A stretch of DNA of 64,000 nt from assembly GCA_017412605.1 (NCBI GenBank), contig JAFPWY010000011.1, positions 186,001 to 250,000 on the forward strand, given 5' to 3'. The notes beneath the pieces were generated by a model, which saw only the letters and a list, made by a program, of their open reading frames with translations, had not been told where the DNA came from and made no database searches. This document shows positions 32,322-40,743 of this stretch, piece by piece (the first letter of the stretch is position 1; the number at the start of each line of letters is the position of its first letter). This DNA is from Fibrobacter sp. (GTDB taxonomy: Bacteria; Fibrobacterota; Fibrobacteria; Fibrobacterales; Fibrobacteraceae). The translations under genes and the position numbers were made by a program.

Positions 32322-34740
32322 TGGGCCCCTCGAAGTTCAGCCAGTCGAACATCGGCTTGAGCGCGGCCAGCTTGCCGTTGGGATCTTCCATGAACTTCTT
32401 GTAGATGGGGAAGACCTTGTTTTCGAGCGTGGTCTTGTCGATATAGAGCTCCAGCCAGTCCGCGACGGTGATGAGTCCCGTGATGTGCCTGACGGAGGAT
32501 TCGTCCTGGTTACGTTCGACATTCTCGATGAGTCCCATCAACTTCCTGTGGAACATGCGGCCCGTGCCGCCGAACGAGAACGTGGTGTCCAGCGCCTTCG
32601 CTTCGTCGATGAGCTCGTGGATTTTCGCGAAATCCTCGTCGCTCGGCTTGTCAAGATACGTGAGCGCAAGGTGGTGGATTTTCGCATTGATTTCAAGCGA
32701 GAGAATCTTGCGCATGGTGTCGGGCAGCGTGTGGTCCGGGTCGGCCAGGCAGTCGATAGGAATGGCGTGGTCCAAAGCGAACTTGGAGAAGGTCTTGGTG
32801 ACTTCTGTCAGGTGGCGCTGCGTCGAAAGCTGGTTGATGCGCTTGAGCGAATCGCTCATCAGGTCGCGCATGCGGACAACGTATGCCTCGGGGAATGCCG
32901 CCTTGAGTTCTTCGGTGGACATGTTCGGGTCTTCGACAAACGAGAGATTGCATTCCTTGGGGTCTCCATTGCAGACGACCAAGTTGACTCTCCCGAGGGC
33001 ATCGTTAAGCACGAGGATGGTCGATGCGTGATGCTCGTCGATAGTCGAGTCGTTGTAAGTGGTATAAACTATGGTCTGGCGGCGGCGCGACGAAATTTTT
33101 GAGGCCGTGAGGCGATAGTCCTTGTTCAGGTAGTCGTCTTCGAGTCCGAGGTGGTAAATGGCGGCGCGTTCGGCCATCTGCTTGACGAAGGCGGGGACGT
33201 CTTCTTCGGCGGACTTCTTGAACACTTCCGCTCCGCTCCACTTGTGCTCATTGCTCGTGGCCTTCGCGAGGATTTCGAGGACTTCGGCCTTGATGTCGCG
33301 GCCTTCGGGGAGGAACGGCTTGAGCAGTTCCATGGCGCGCAGCGCATAGCGCATGTTCTGTACGGGTTCCAGGCCTTCGATGTCGTTGAAGAACCAGCCG
33401 CAGCTTGTAAAGCTGAACATGCAGAATTTCTGGATTTCGAGTAAACGCACTGCCTTGGCACACTCATCCGGGTCGTGCGGGTGCAGAAGCGTGGCGTTGA
33501 GGAAACTCTTCAGGCGGTAGCTGTCGCCGGGGGCGATGAGAACGTCGACGTACTTGTTGCGGACATCCCACGGGTCCATTGCCGTGAGGTGCTGGAGTTC
33601 GTTTATAAAGATTTCGTCGGCAAGGGCCTTCAGGTGGTTGAAGGCGTCGCGCAGGGGGCCGCGCCATTTCTGGTTCCAGTCCGGCCCGCCGCCCGTGGAG
33701 CATCCGCAGTCGCGGTACCAGCGGCCGACCCCGTGGGCGCAACTCCATGCACAGCCTTCGCCGTGGAAGTTCTTCAAGAGGACTTCGTGCTGTGGCGGAA
33801 ATTTCTCGAGATACCAGCCGTAGTTCACCGGCACCATGTTGTGCTGGGGGGCGTAGCGGTTGTAGAGCCAGGCCGCGCACATGTCGCCGAACGGTTCGTG
33901 GTGTCCGTAGCTTTCGCCGTCGGTACCGATGCTCACCAGTTGCGGGTCTTCGCGGTTTGCGTCCCAGGCGTCGCGGATGCGTCCGCCGAAGGTGTCTGCA
34001 TTGCGGAGCAGGTGCTCGAACCCCACGGCCGAAGAAAGCCAGGGATTGTAGAAAAACACATCGAGGTAACCGTCACAGACAAGGTTGCCTTCCTTGTCGC
34101 GCGGGAAAATGCGGTAGGGGCGCGTGGTATCGATATCTGTATTGGCGCATCCCTTCCATTCGCTGTCGCCGAGCTTGCGGAAACTGTCGGCCTGCGTCGG
34201 CGAGAGGATGGTGAACTTGATGCCGGCCTTGATGAGTTCCACGACGGTGTCCAGGTTGATGGCTGTTTCGGCAAGCCACATGGCCTCGGGCATGCGGCCG
34301 AAATGGAACTTGAAATCTTCGATACCCCAGTGGATTTGCGTGCGCTTGTCCTGTTCGCTTGCAAGCGGCATGATGACATGGTTGTACACCTGGGCGATGG
34401 CGTTGCCGTGGCCGTTCAGGCGTTCGCGGCTGCGCTTGTCCGCTTCCTGGATTCGCTTGTATGTTTCCGGGGTGTTCGTGCGGATCCAACTCATCAAGGT
34501 CGGACCCATATTGAAACTCATGAAGTCGTAGTTGTTGACAATATCGACAATGTGCCCGTGCTCGCTCAAAATGCGGCTTGCGGAGTTCGGGCTGTAACAT
34601 TCACTTGCAATGCGGTCGTTCCAGTCGTGGAAGGGCCTTGCGCTAGGTTGATTCTCAATGACGCCCGTCCAGGGGTTTTCCCGGGGCGGTTGGTAAAAAT
34701 GTCCGTGGATCGTAAAATAAAGGGGGTGCTTGTCGCTCAT
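32314..34740 (-). CDS. GH57/DUF3536-type glycoside hydrolase
   Basis: The 808-residue protein has no signal peptide, so it acts in the cytoplasm. It opens LYFTIHGHFYQPPRENPW (the GH57 HGHFYQPPREN motif), and has MPEAMWLAETAINLDTV and GTDGESYGHHEPFGD. GH57 members include alpha-amylases, 4-alpha-glucanotransferases and branching enzymes; DUF3536-type proteins are long like this one. A role in glycogen-type alpha-glucan turnover is likely but not shown. ATG 34740 is chosen; a TATATTGC box is 5 bases upstream. Confidence 0.83.
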   Translation of the reverse strand: MSDKHPLYFTIHGHFYQPPRENPWTGVIENQPSARPFHDWNDRIASECYSPNSASRILSEHGHIVDIVNNYDFMSFNMGPTLMSWIRTNTPETYKRIQEADKRSRERLNGHGNAIAQVYNHVIMPLASEQDKRTQIHWGIEDFKFHFGRMPEAMWLAETAINLDTVVELIKAGIKFTILSPTQADSFRKLGDSEWKGCANTDIDTTRPYRIFPRDKEGNLVCDGYLDVFFYNPWLSSAVGFEHLLRNADTFGGRIRDAWDANREDPQLVSIGTDGESYGHHEPFGDMCAAWLYNRYAPQHNMVPVNYGWYLEKFPPQHEVLLKNFHGEGCAWSCAHGVGRWYRDCGCSTGGGPDWNQKWRGPLRDAFNHLKALADEIFINELQHLTAMDPWDVRNKYVDVLIAPGDSYRLKSFLNATLLHPHDPDECAKAVRLLEIQKFCMFSFTSCGWFFNDIEGLEPVQNMRYALRAMELLKPFLPEGRDIKAEVLEILAKATSNEHKWSGAEVFKKSAEEDVPAFVKQMAERAAIYHLGLEDDYLNKDYRLTASKISSRRRQTIVYTTYNDSTIDEHHASTILVLNDALGRVNLVVCNGDPKECNLSFVEDPNMSTEELKAAFPEAYVVRMRDLMSDSLKRINQLSTQRHLTEVTKTFSKFALDHAIPIDCLADPDHTLPDTMRKILSLEINAKIHHLALTYLDKPSDEDFAKIHELIDEAKALDTTFSFGGTGRMFHRKLMGLIENVERNQDESSVRHITGLITVADWLELYIDKTTLENKVFPIYKKFMEDPNGKLAALKPMFDWLNFEGPNA

Positions 34741-34745
34741 GGCCT

Positions 34746-34753
34746 GCAATATA
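34746..34753 (-). promoter_or_regulatory. TATATTGC box, 5 nt before start
   Basis: A minus-strand box ending 5 bases before ATG 34740, again too close for a leader. Confidence 0.42.
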
Positions 34754-34755
34754 GG

Positions 34756-34783
34756 TAAAAAAAAGGCGGCCTTGTTGGCCGCC
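34756..34783 (-). terminator. Rho-independent terminator of the GH5-type gene
   Basis: Stem ggcggcc/ggccgcc with an A run on the left that becomes a T run on the minus strand. Confidence 0.8.
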
Positions 34784-34798
34784 GGGTTTTCGTCGACT

Positions 34799-36673
34799 CT
34801 ACTTCAACCGAATCGGCTGCGTGGCTGCGATTCCGGTACCCTTGATGCGTAGGAGGTAGTGCCCGCTCCGGATTCCGGTGAGGCTGAATGTGTGGTTGCC
34901 GGCTGCTGTTGCTCCCCTGTGCAGGGTGGCGACGTGCTGGCCGTTCATGCCGAAAATATCCACGTTCAGTATCCCTGCCGTACTTGTGACAAGGGAGATT
35001 GTGTTGGCGTTGACTTTGACGGAGGAATGAATGTTGTTCGCAATACGGAAATATCGTGTTGTTCCGCTTTCGTAAGTGTCGTCGTAGACAATTTTGATTT
35101 CGGGAATCATTTCTTCGGTGTTTTCGAAACCGCGGCTAAATGCGTCGTACTTGTCGGCATTGAAATTCCAAAGTGTGTCCGTACCGGCGACAAAGTTGTC
35201 GTAAAGAATGGTGCCTGTGTAACCCGCTGCGTAGTTTGCGATGACCGTACTCAAAGTCTTGTTGCGGTCGGCGTGGCTCGAAATATCGAATGTACAGGTC
35301 TTCTTTTCTCCGGCGGGTACTTCGCAGGGGCCTTCGACTTCGGTCCATGTCCATGCATCCGTGAGCTTGAAAATCAGGTTCAGCTGGGCGGCTGTGGCTC
35401 CGTTATTCTTTGCTTCAAAAGACAGCGTGTTGGCCTTGCTCAGGTCGAATGTTTTCTGGTATTCGATTTGCGCATTGTCGCCTCCGTAGGTTACGGCCAT
35501 CTTGCCGTCGCCGGTGGCATTGTCAATCGTTGCATCTTTAATCTTGATACTCGCTTCTTCGGTAGCGGCGAGAGCCGTCATCGCTTTAAGAGCCGGGTCG
35601 ATTGTGTAAGTGTAACCGCCGAAATTCGCTTCGGTCTTGTCGCCTATATACTGCCATGCGAGAGCGCCTGCGTAGCCACCGTCAAATGCTTTGCGGTAAC
35701 ATTCTTCTGTCGTAATCTGCGTCTTGGCGGCAAAAGTGGATTTGTAGGTTTCGCCAGCCCAGCCGCTTGCCGGGAACTCGCCGATAATCATCGGTTTGTT
35801 GTCGTAGCCATACTTGGTCGCCATCTGCGCAGCCGTATTTACGAACGGCGAGACGGCATCATCCTGGTAATACGGATAATAGTGTGTCTGGAAAAAGTCA
35901 AGGGTGCCGTTTGCTTCTCCACCGGCTGCGACGAGGGCTGCATCGTTCCACCAGGCCTGATATTTGATATTGACGCTACCTGTCGAAACGAGAAGTTCCG
36001 GGTTTGTTGTGTGGATAGCTGCCGCAACCTTGTTTGTAAACTTCTGAAGTGTAGCTTTGTCGAGTTTCTTGGTTGTCCAACCTTCACTGGTCATGCCTTC
36101 GGGCTCATTGAAAACTTCCCATGTCATGAGCGCCTTGTGGTTGCCAATCGCTTTCACCACCGGGATGAGCGCATTGTCGATGAATGCTTTGGTGCCCGCA
36201 TCTTCGAACAGTTGCGTGTTCGCGGTGATGTCGAGCTTTTCGTTGTAAAGTCCCCATTGGTTCGGTTCCATCAGGTTGTGGCTGAAAAGGCACATCGAAA
36301 CCATCACGCCGTATTCTTCGGCGATGTCGAGGGCTTTTTTCATATTGTTGATGGTGTTCGCCTTGAGGCCCGAAACCAGGTGGGTCGTCTGGTCGATTTC
36401 CGGGCTTTGGCTCATGTTATTGAAAAGCCACCAACGGATAGCGTTGCCGCCCGCGGCGCGGGTGCCTTCGACGGCCTTGCGCCAGGCGTTTTCGTTCAGT
36501 GGGGAATCGCCCACGTCGGAGTTGTAGTCACTCCAGGCGAGATTCGCTCCCGAAAAGAAGATTTTTTTCCCGTTGTATTGTAGTTCTGTACCCTTTACGG
36601 TCAGTCCTGGTGCGGCAATTGCCGTACTGCAAAACGCAAGCGCACACAGTATTTTGAACTTGATGTTTTTCAT
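34799..36673 (-). CDS. Secreted GH5-like endo-glycanase (possible beta-mannanase) with carbohydrate-binding and tail domains
   Basis: Start at 36673 (GGAG upstream) gives 624 residues and a signal peptide ending STAIAAPG. The clan GH-A barrel (about residues 25-370) shows the acid/base Glu in TWEVFNEPEG and a candidate nucleophile Glu in PMIIGEFPASG; WWLF-N near the N-terminus and WQYIGDKTE late agree with GH5-type mannanases. A jelly-roll domain follows (residues 375-510, SIKIKDATIDNATGDGK to ILYDNF). The end (LNVDIFGMNGQHVATL, GHYLLRIKG) resembles a type IX secretion tail. It likely cuts plant-wall mannan or another beta-glycan outside the cell. Confidence 0.8.
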   Translation of the reverse strand: MKNIKFKILCALAFCSTAIAAPGLTVKGTELQYNGKKIFFSGANLAWSDYNSDVGDSPLNENAWRKAVEGTRAAGGNAIRWWLFNNMSQSPEIDQTTHLVSGLKANTINNMKKALDIAEEYGVMVSMCLFSHNLMEPNQWGLYNEKLDITANTQLFEDAGTKAFIDNALIPVVKAIGNHKALMTWEVFNEPEGMTSEGWTTKKLDKATLQKFTNKVAAAIHTTNPELLVSTGSVNIKYQAWWNDAALVAAGGEANGTLDFFQTHYYPYYQDDAVSPFVNTAAQMATKYGYDNKPMIIGEFPASGWAGETYKSTFAAKTQITTEECYRKAFDGGYAGALAWQYIGDKTEANFGGYTYTIDPALKAMTALAATEEASIKIKDATIDNATGDGKMAVTYGGDNAQIEYQKTFDLSKANTLSFEAKNNGATAAQLNLIFKLTDAWTWTEVEGPCEVPAGEKKTCTFDISSHADRNKTLSTVIANYAAGYTGTILYDNFVAGTDTLWNFNADKYDAFSRGFENTEEMIPEIKIVYDDTYESGTTRYFRIANNIHSSVKVNANTISLVTSTAGILNVDIFGMNGQHVATLHRGATAAGNHTFSLTGIRSGHYLLRIKGTGIAATQPIRLK

Positions 36674-36713
36674 CCTGTTCTCCATAATTATAAATTACCC
36701 CGCCTCAAAATAA

Positions 36714-36737
36714 ATAAAAACCCGTAAAAACGGGTTT
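36714..36737 (-). terminator. Terminator of the aldose-epimerase gene
   Basis: Stem aaacccg/cgggttt with loop taaaa. On the minus strand it is followed by TTTTATTT. Confidence 0.65.
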
Positions 36738-36806
36738 GCATTCGCTTGCGGCTGTGGACATTTATCTTTGAAAATGTCCACGGCTTTTCTTGAAAAAAAG
36801 GAGTTT

Positions 36807-37775
36807 TTACTTCTTTTTGAATGTCGCGCCAAAACGGAACGTGCGCTGTTCGCCTGCCGGGATGACGATAAGTCCACGGTGATGGTTCAGGGCGTCGGGC
36901 TCGGCGGTCATGGGCTCGATGGCGATGCTGTCGCGTGTGGGCGGGGTGTAAATCTGGATGGCGTTGTACTGCCCGTCGCCTGCATTCTGCCAAATATCGA
37001 GAGTGCCTATAGAACCTTCGAGAACGGCTCGCGCACACTGCGGAATGGGGGCTTCCAGGCAGAAACAGTCGTTGATAAAGTCTGCCCCGATTTTGCGACC
37101 GCTGGTAAAGCGCGTGTCGTCGAGGAGGTTCCCGGTCGGAATGTCGGCCTGGTCGAGCTCGCTCCGTTTTGTCGGGGGGAGAGTCATGACGAGGTTGTCA
37201 ATCTTTTCGCCGAGCATAAAGTACGGGTGCCAACCTTCGGAATAGGGCATGTCCGTTTTCCCGAGGTTTTCGACCGTCGATTCCACGGTAAAGGTTTCGC
37301 CTGTGAAAATTATTTTGTTCGTGGCACGGAATGGGAAGGGAAATCCGGTAAAGGCTCCTGCCCAGTCGCAAGTGAATTCGGCGATACATTTTTCGCTGTC
37401 GGCCTCAAAACTCTTGAAAGCCCACTCTGCATTCTGCAAGAATCCGTGGAGTGCGTGCGGAGCCCAACTTACGTTGTTTACAAGCTGGTAGTCTTTCCCT
37501 TGCCAGTTGAACTTTGCATAGGCAACGCGGCCCGGGAACGGGGCGAGGCGGCAACCGGCGTTTGTGTCCGGACCCATTTTGTAGATGTCATCGCCCGGCC
37601 GGTAACCGAACAGAAGTTCGGCGGCTTGGCTGTCGGTCTTTTTAAGAGGAACGCGCCAGGCGTTGAGGCCTGCACCGTAGCCCGAAAGGATTTCAAATTC
37701 AGCGCCGTCGTCGCGCTGGAGGACGAAACACTGCACCGTGCCAATCGGCCGGGAAATAATCGAAAAACTTCTCAT
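36807..37775 (-). CDS. Aldose 1-epimerase (galactose mutarotase) family
   Basis: The 322-residue cytoplasmic protein has GalM-type marks: GAEFEILSGYGAGLNAWRVP, NAGCRLAPFPGRVAYAKFNWQGKDYQL, HALHGFLQNAEW (catalytic His) and YSEGWHPYF-ML. A Glu near the C-terminus (IAIEPMTAEPDALN) fits the catalytic base. It interconverts alpha and beta anomers of hexoses before further metabolism. ATG 37775 is chosen because a TATCTTGA box is 5 bases upstream. It probably supports sugar use downstream of the neighbouring secreted glycanase. Confidence 0.88.
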   Translation of the reverse strand: MRSFSIISRPIGTVQCFVLQRDDGAEFEILSGYGAGLNAWRVPLKKTDSQAAELLFGYRPGDDIYKMGPDTNAGCRLAPFPGRVAYAKFNWQGKDYQLVNNVSWAPHALHGFLQNAEWAFKSFEADSEKCIAEFTCDWAGAFTGFPFPFRATNKIIFTGETFTVESTVENLGKTDMPYSEGWHPYFMLGEKIDNLVMTLPPTKRSELDQADIPTGNLLDDTRFTSGRKIGADFINDCFCLEAPIPQCARAVLEGSIGTLDIWQNAGDGQYNAIQIYTPPTRDSIAIEPMTAEPDALNHHRGLIVIPAGEQRTFRFGATFKKK

Positions 37776-37780
37776 GATAC

Positions 37781-37788
37781 TCAAGATA
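37781..37788 (-). promoter_or_regulatory. TATCTTGA box, 5 nt before start
   Basis: Minus strand, 5 bases before ATG 37775. Confidence 0.4.
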
Positions 37789-37949
37789 GCAAAAAAGTGG
37801 AGAAGGTGCCTTTTTGTGATATAGGATTTGGAGGAAAAGATGTTGTGAAGTGCATGAAAAAGTCAAGTAGTTTGGTGCCATGTCTTAATTTTTTTTGGCG
37901 TTATGATTTTTTTTAATCTTTTTATGTTATATTCAATAAGAGGTTTACG

Positions 37950-38393
37950 ATGAAAATAAAATCTGCAATTGTTTTTGTTGCCACATTGTTTAGCGTTATG
38001 GTAATCTGTTCCTGTTCCGGTGATGCTAGCACAAACCATTCGTCAGAAGTTGCCTACAACGAGCCGCTTCTTCAGCTAGATTCCTTGTCGCCCTGTGCAA
38101 CCAACGATCAACTGGATAGCATAGAAAATGTGGATACTCTTTTTATCGTTAGCAAAGATGGCAAGACCTCATTTGTTTTCCCTGCACAAATAAGTTGGAG
38201 CCGAGATTCCATAGAGTCTATTGGGGTAGAAAGCAGGGGCGACACCTTAGTAGCGAAACTTCTCATCAAGGAAAATACGCCTGCCATGCCATTAGATTGT
38301 CCGCTTTGGGTATATTCCACCGTGAAGGGAACTATCGACGAGCATTACGCAATCACTCCCGTAGGCCCTGTACATACGCTAATAAAGAAGTAA
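37950..38393 (+). CDS. Small lipoprotein of unknown function
   Basis: The 147-residue protein has a lipoprotein signal (AIVFVATLFSVMVICSC) with Cys in CSCSGD. The mature part is acidic and beta-rich, with LDSLSPCATNDQLDSIENVD and LVAKLLIKENTPAMPLDCP. The gene and the 160 bases before it are AT-richer than the surroundings. GAGG lies ahead of the ATG. No family is recognised. mnmE follows after 49 bases. Confidence 0.6.
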   Translation: MKIKSAIVFVATLFSVMVICSCSGDASTNHSSEVAYNEPLLQLDSLSPCATNDQLDSIENVDTLFIVSKDGKTSFVFPAQISWSRDSIESIGVESRGDTLVAKLLIKENTPAMPLDCPLWVYSTVKGTIDEHYAITPVGPVHTLIKK

Positions 38394-38430
38394 CAAAAGA
38401 AAAACCGACAAGTTCGGGAATCCTATTTAC

Positions 38431-38438
38431 TATTTTTG
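38431..38438 (+). promoter_or_regulatory. TATTTTTG box, 4 nt before start
   Basis: An exact TAnnTTTG match 4 bases before ATG 38443 of mnmE. Confidence 0.5.
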
Positions 38439-38442
38439 CGAT

Positions 38443-39885
38443 ATGGATTCCCGGACTATTGTAGCCCCGATGACCCCTGCCGGCGTGAGTGCCGTGGCCG
38501 CCGTCCGCGTGAGCGGGCCGGAGGTTCGCGACGTGGTGCGCGCTTTGTTCGGGGATGCGGCTCTTGCAACAATCAAGCCGCGCGAAGTCCGTCTCGGGAC
38601 TGCCCGCTACCCGCGCCCGGCTGACGCCGGGGAAGGCGAATGCCTTACGGCGGCCCCCGCCATCGACAGCCTCGTCTACGTCTTTTTCGAAGGCCCGAAT
38701 TCCTATACGGGCGAAGATGTGCTGGAACTTTACCCGCACGGCAACCCGCTCATTGTGCGCGAACTGATCCGCGCTATTCGCGAAATCGGCAGCGTGCGGC
38801 TCGCCGAGCCGGGCGAGTTCACTCGCCGCGCGTTCCTCAACGGGAAAATGGACCTTGCCCAGGCGGAATCCGTTGCCGACGTGATTCACAGTGCGAACCT
38901 CTCTGAACTGCGGAACGCCCACCGCCTGCTGGGCGGCGCTCTGTCAAAACGCGTTGTGTCTCTTGCCGAACAAGTCAAGGACATTTCGGCACGTCTTGAA
39001 CTCGATGTGGATTTTGCCGAAGAAGAAGCGGACCCGGACTATGCTGCCTGGGGCGATAAAATTGCGGCGATTCGTTCAAATGTCGTCGCCATGCTCAAAA
39101 CCTTCAAGGGCGCTGCCGTGCGTCGCTTGCCGCTGGTGGTTTTGTACGGTGCCCCGAATGCGGGCAAGTCGAGCCTCGCCAACGCGCTCCTCGGCGAAGA
39201 CCGCATTCTGGTGAGCGATATTCCCGGAACAACTCGTGATTTTGTGGAAGTGCGCCTGTTCCTCGACGGCGGTGAAATTCGCCTGGTCGACACGGCGGGC
39301 ATTGCGGCGCAGGCGACCGACAAGCTGGATGCGCTCAGCATGGAAAAGAGCCGGGAAATTCTGGAAGAAGCGGACTTGAAAATTCTCGTGGATGCAGGGG
39401 AAGATGAGGTTCGAGGTACGATGCCCGAGGTTCGGGGCTCGATGCCCGAGGCTCGGGGCTCGTCTTGCTCCGCCTCGCGTGTCATTGCGAGGGAACGAAG
39501 TGACCGTGGCAATCCCGATTTCATCGTACACTCCAAGAGCGACTTGCGCGCTGCCTCATGCCCGAATGATGCCAATTCCCTTCGCGTCTCTTCCAAGACA
39601 GGCGAGGGCCTTGACGAACTCAAGCGCATGATGAACGAGGCTTTGTTCAAGAACGACGATGCCTCGGAAGATTTCTGGATTACGAGCGAACGCGAAAAGG
39701 CGTGCCTCGAGGATGCCCTCGCCGGCATCGACCGCGCCCTCGAACTCATCCGCACGAATCCGGCGGTCGAACTGCTCGCCTTCGAGATGCAGCTTGTGCG
39801 CCGTGCGCTCCAGAGCATAGTGGGCGAGATTTCGTCCGAAGACATTTTACAATCTATTTTCGCGGGGTTCTGCATTGGCAAGTAG
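38443..39885 (+). CDS. mnmE: tRNA modification GTPase MnmE with repeat-derived insertion
   Basis: The 480-residue GTPase works with MnmG to modify the wobble uridine of tRNAs. Visible are the N-terminal folate-binding domain (TIVAPMTPAGVSAVAAVRVSG, FEGPNSYTGEDVLELYPHG), G1 GAPNAGKSSLANAL, G2/G3 IPGTTRDFVEV and DTAG, and the C-terminal FCIGK box. Length exceeds the usual 450-460. The excess lies at residues 321-360, just before G4, and is made of three 21-bp units plus a 35-bp palindrome-type repeat, all in frame. G4 reads HSKSDL in place of NKxD. It overlaps the next gene by 11 bases. Confidence 0.93.
   Translation: MDSRTIVAPMTPAGVSAVAAVRVSGPEVRDVVRALFGDAALATIKPREVRLGTARYPRPADAGEGECLTAAPAIDSLVYVFFEGPNSYTGEDVLELYPHGNPLIVRELIRAIREIGSVRLAEPGEFTRRAFLNGKMDLAQAESVADVIHSANLSELRNAHRLLGGALSKRVVSLAEQVKDISARLELDVDFAEEEADPDYAAWGDKIAAIRSNVVAMLKTFKGAAVRRLPLVVLYGAPNAGKSSLANALLGEDRILVSDIPGTTRDFVEVRLFLDGGEIRLVDTAGIAAQATDKLDALSMEKSREILEEADLKILVDAGEDEVRGTMPEVRGSMPEARGSSCSASRVIARERSDRGNPDFIVHSKSDLRAASCPNDANSLRVSSKTGEGLDELKRMMNEALFKNDDASEDFWITSEREKACLEDALAGIDRALELIRTNPAVELLAFEMQLVRRALQSIVGEISSEDILQSIFAGFCIGK
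39406..39468 (+). repeat. Three tandem 21-bp units inside mnmE
   Basis: Units start at 39406, 39427 and 39448 with the theme gaggttcggggctcgatgccc. They code VRGTMPE, VRGSMPE and ARGSSCS-type peptide repeats in frame. Confidence 0.85.
39481..39515 (+). repeat. 35-bp palindromic-type dispersed repeat inside mnmE
   Basis: The motif starts gtcattgcgaggg and ends ccgtggcaatcc. A relative in reverse orientation lies at 57456-57493. Translated in frame it gives VIARERSDRGNP. Confidence 0.75.
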
Positions 39886-40738
39886 CGTTCTCAGCATCAT
39901 CGGCGTCTTGATGGGCATATTCGCCTTCGGAACCTACATGATTCCGCTCAAGAAATATCCGCACTATTCGTCCTGGGCGTTCATCGCCGTCATGTCGATG
40001 GGTGCGTTGCTTTGCTCGTCGGTTATCGCGACCGTTACGGGACAGTTCAACTTGCAGCCGGTCGGCGTTGCCTGCGGCTTGCTCTGGGTTGTTGGCGGTG
40101 CGCTGTGTTTCTGGGCTGTGCAGGCGGAAGCGGATTTGGCGGGTGCCGGTCTGCGCTCCATGAGCGTGAGCATCCTGCTTTCGTTCATCACGGGTGTCAC
40201 TCTTTTTGCCGAACACACCCTGCTCTATTTCTCGATTCCTGCCATCGTGTGCATGCTTGTGGGTATCTGGATTCCGGCTGGCAAGATGCAGCACATTTGG
40301 AAAAACTGGCGTTCGCTCCTTTCGGGGGCCGTATTCGGTTCGTACCTGATTCCGTACAAACTCAGCAACCTCGGAGACATGGAATTCCTTTTCCCGTTCT
40401 CGGTGGGTGTTTGCATCGGAAGCATTGTCCTGTTCTTGTTGATTACCTTGAAGCGTGGCAAACGCTTTGACATGCCCTTGGTCCCGTCGCTGTTTGCCTT
40501 TTTTGCCGGCTCGCTCTGGATGCTCGGGACGCTTGCCATTTTCTGGGCGATTGCCGACGATGGCCTGTTCGGTTATGCAGTAGGTTACCCGCTTTTGCAG
40601 CTCAACCTTGTCGTGAACCAGCTCTGGGGCGTTTTTGCCTTCGGCGAATATGCGACGCGCCACGAACGTGTAAAACTGGCCGCGTCCACGGTGGTCATCC
40701 TGGCGGGTGCCGTGCTGCTGACTTTGTCTAAAATGTAG
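39875..40738 (+). CDS. Ten-helix sugar/glucose-uptake type transporter (GRP/DMT)
   Basis: The 287-residue protein starts at TTG 39875, inside the end of mnmE, which gives a full first helix (VLSIIGVLMGIFAFGTYMIPLKKYP). An ATG at 39911 is an alternative that would cut it. Ten helices in two halves, with MIPLKK and YLIPYKLSNLG at equivalent sites, match the glucose/ribose porter family of the DMT superfamily (GlcU-like). It probably brings sugars in by proton symport; the sugar is not known. It overlaps mnmE by 11 bases. Confidence 0.72.
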   Translation: MASSVLSIIGVLMGIFAFGTYMIPLKKYPHYSSWAFIAVMSMGALLCSSVIATVTGQFNLQPVGVACGLLWVVGGALCFWAVQAEADLAGAGLRSMSVSILLSFITGVTLFAEHTLLYFSIPAIVCMLVGIWIPAGKMQHIWKNWRSLLSGAVFGSYLIPYKLSNLGDMEFLFPFSVGVCIGSIVLFLLITLKRGKRFDMPLVPSLFAFFAGSLWMLGTLAIFWAIADDGLFGYAVGYPLLQLNLVVNQLWGVFAFGEYATRHERVKLAASTVVILAGAVLLTLSKM

Positions 40739-40743
40739 GTGGC

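Noticed and set aside
34859-36583. A 574-codon plus-strand frame opposite the GH5-type gene
   Set aside because: Cys-rich nonsense text antisense to a gene with a signal peptide and catalytic Glu motifs.
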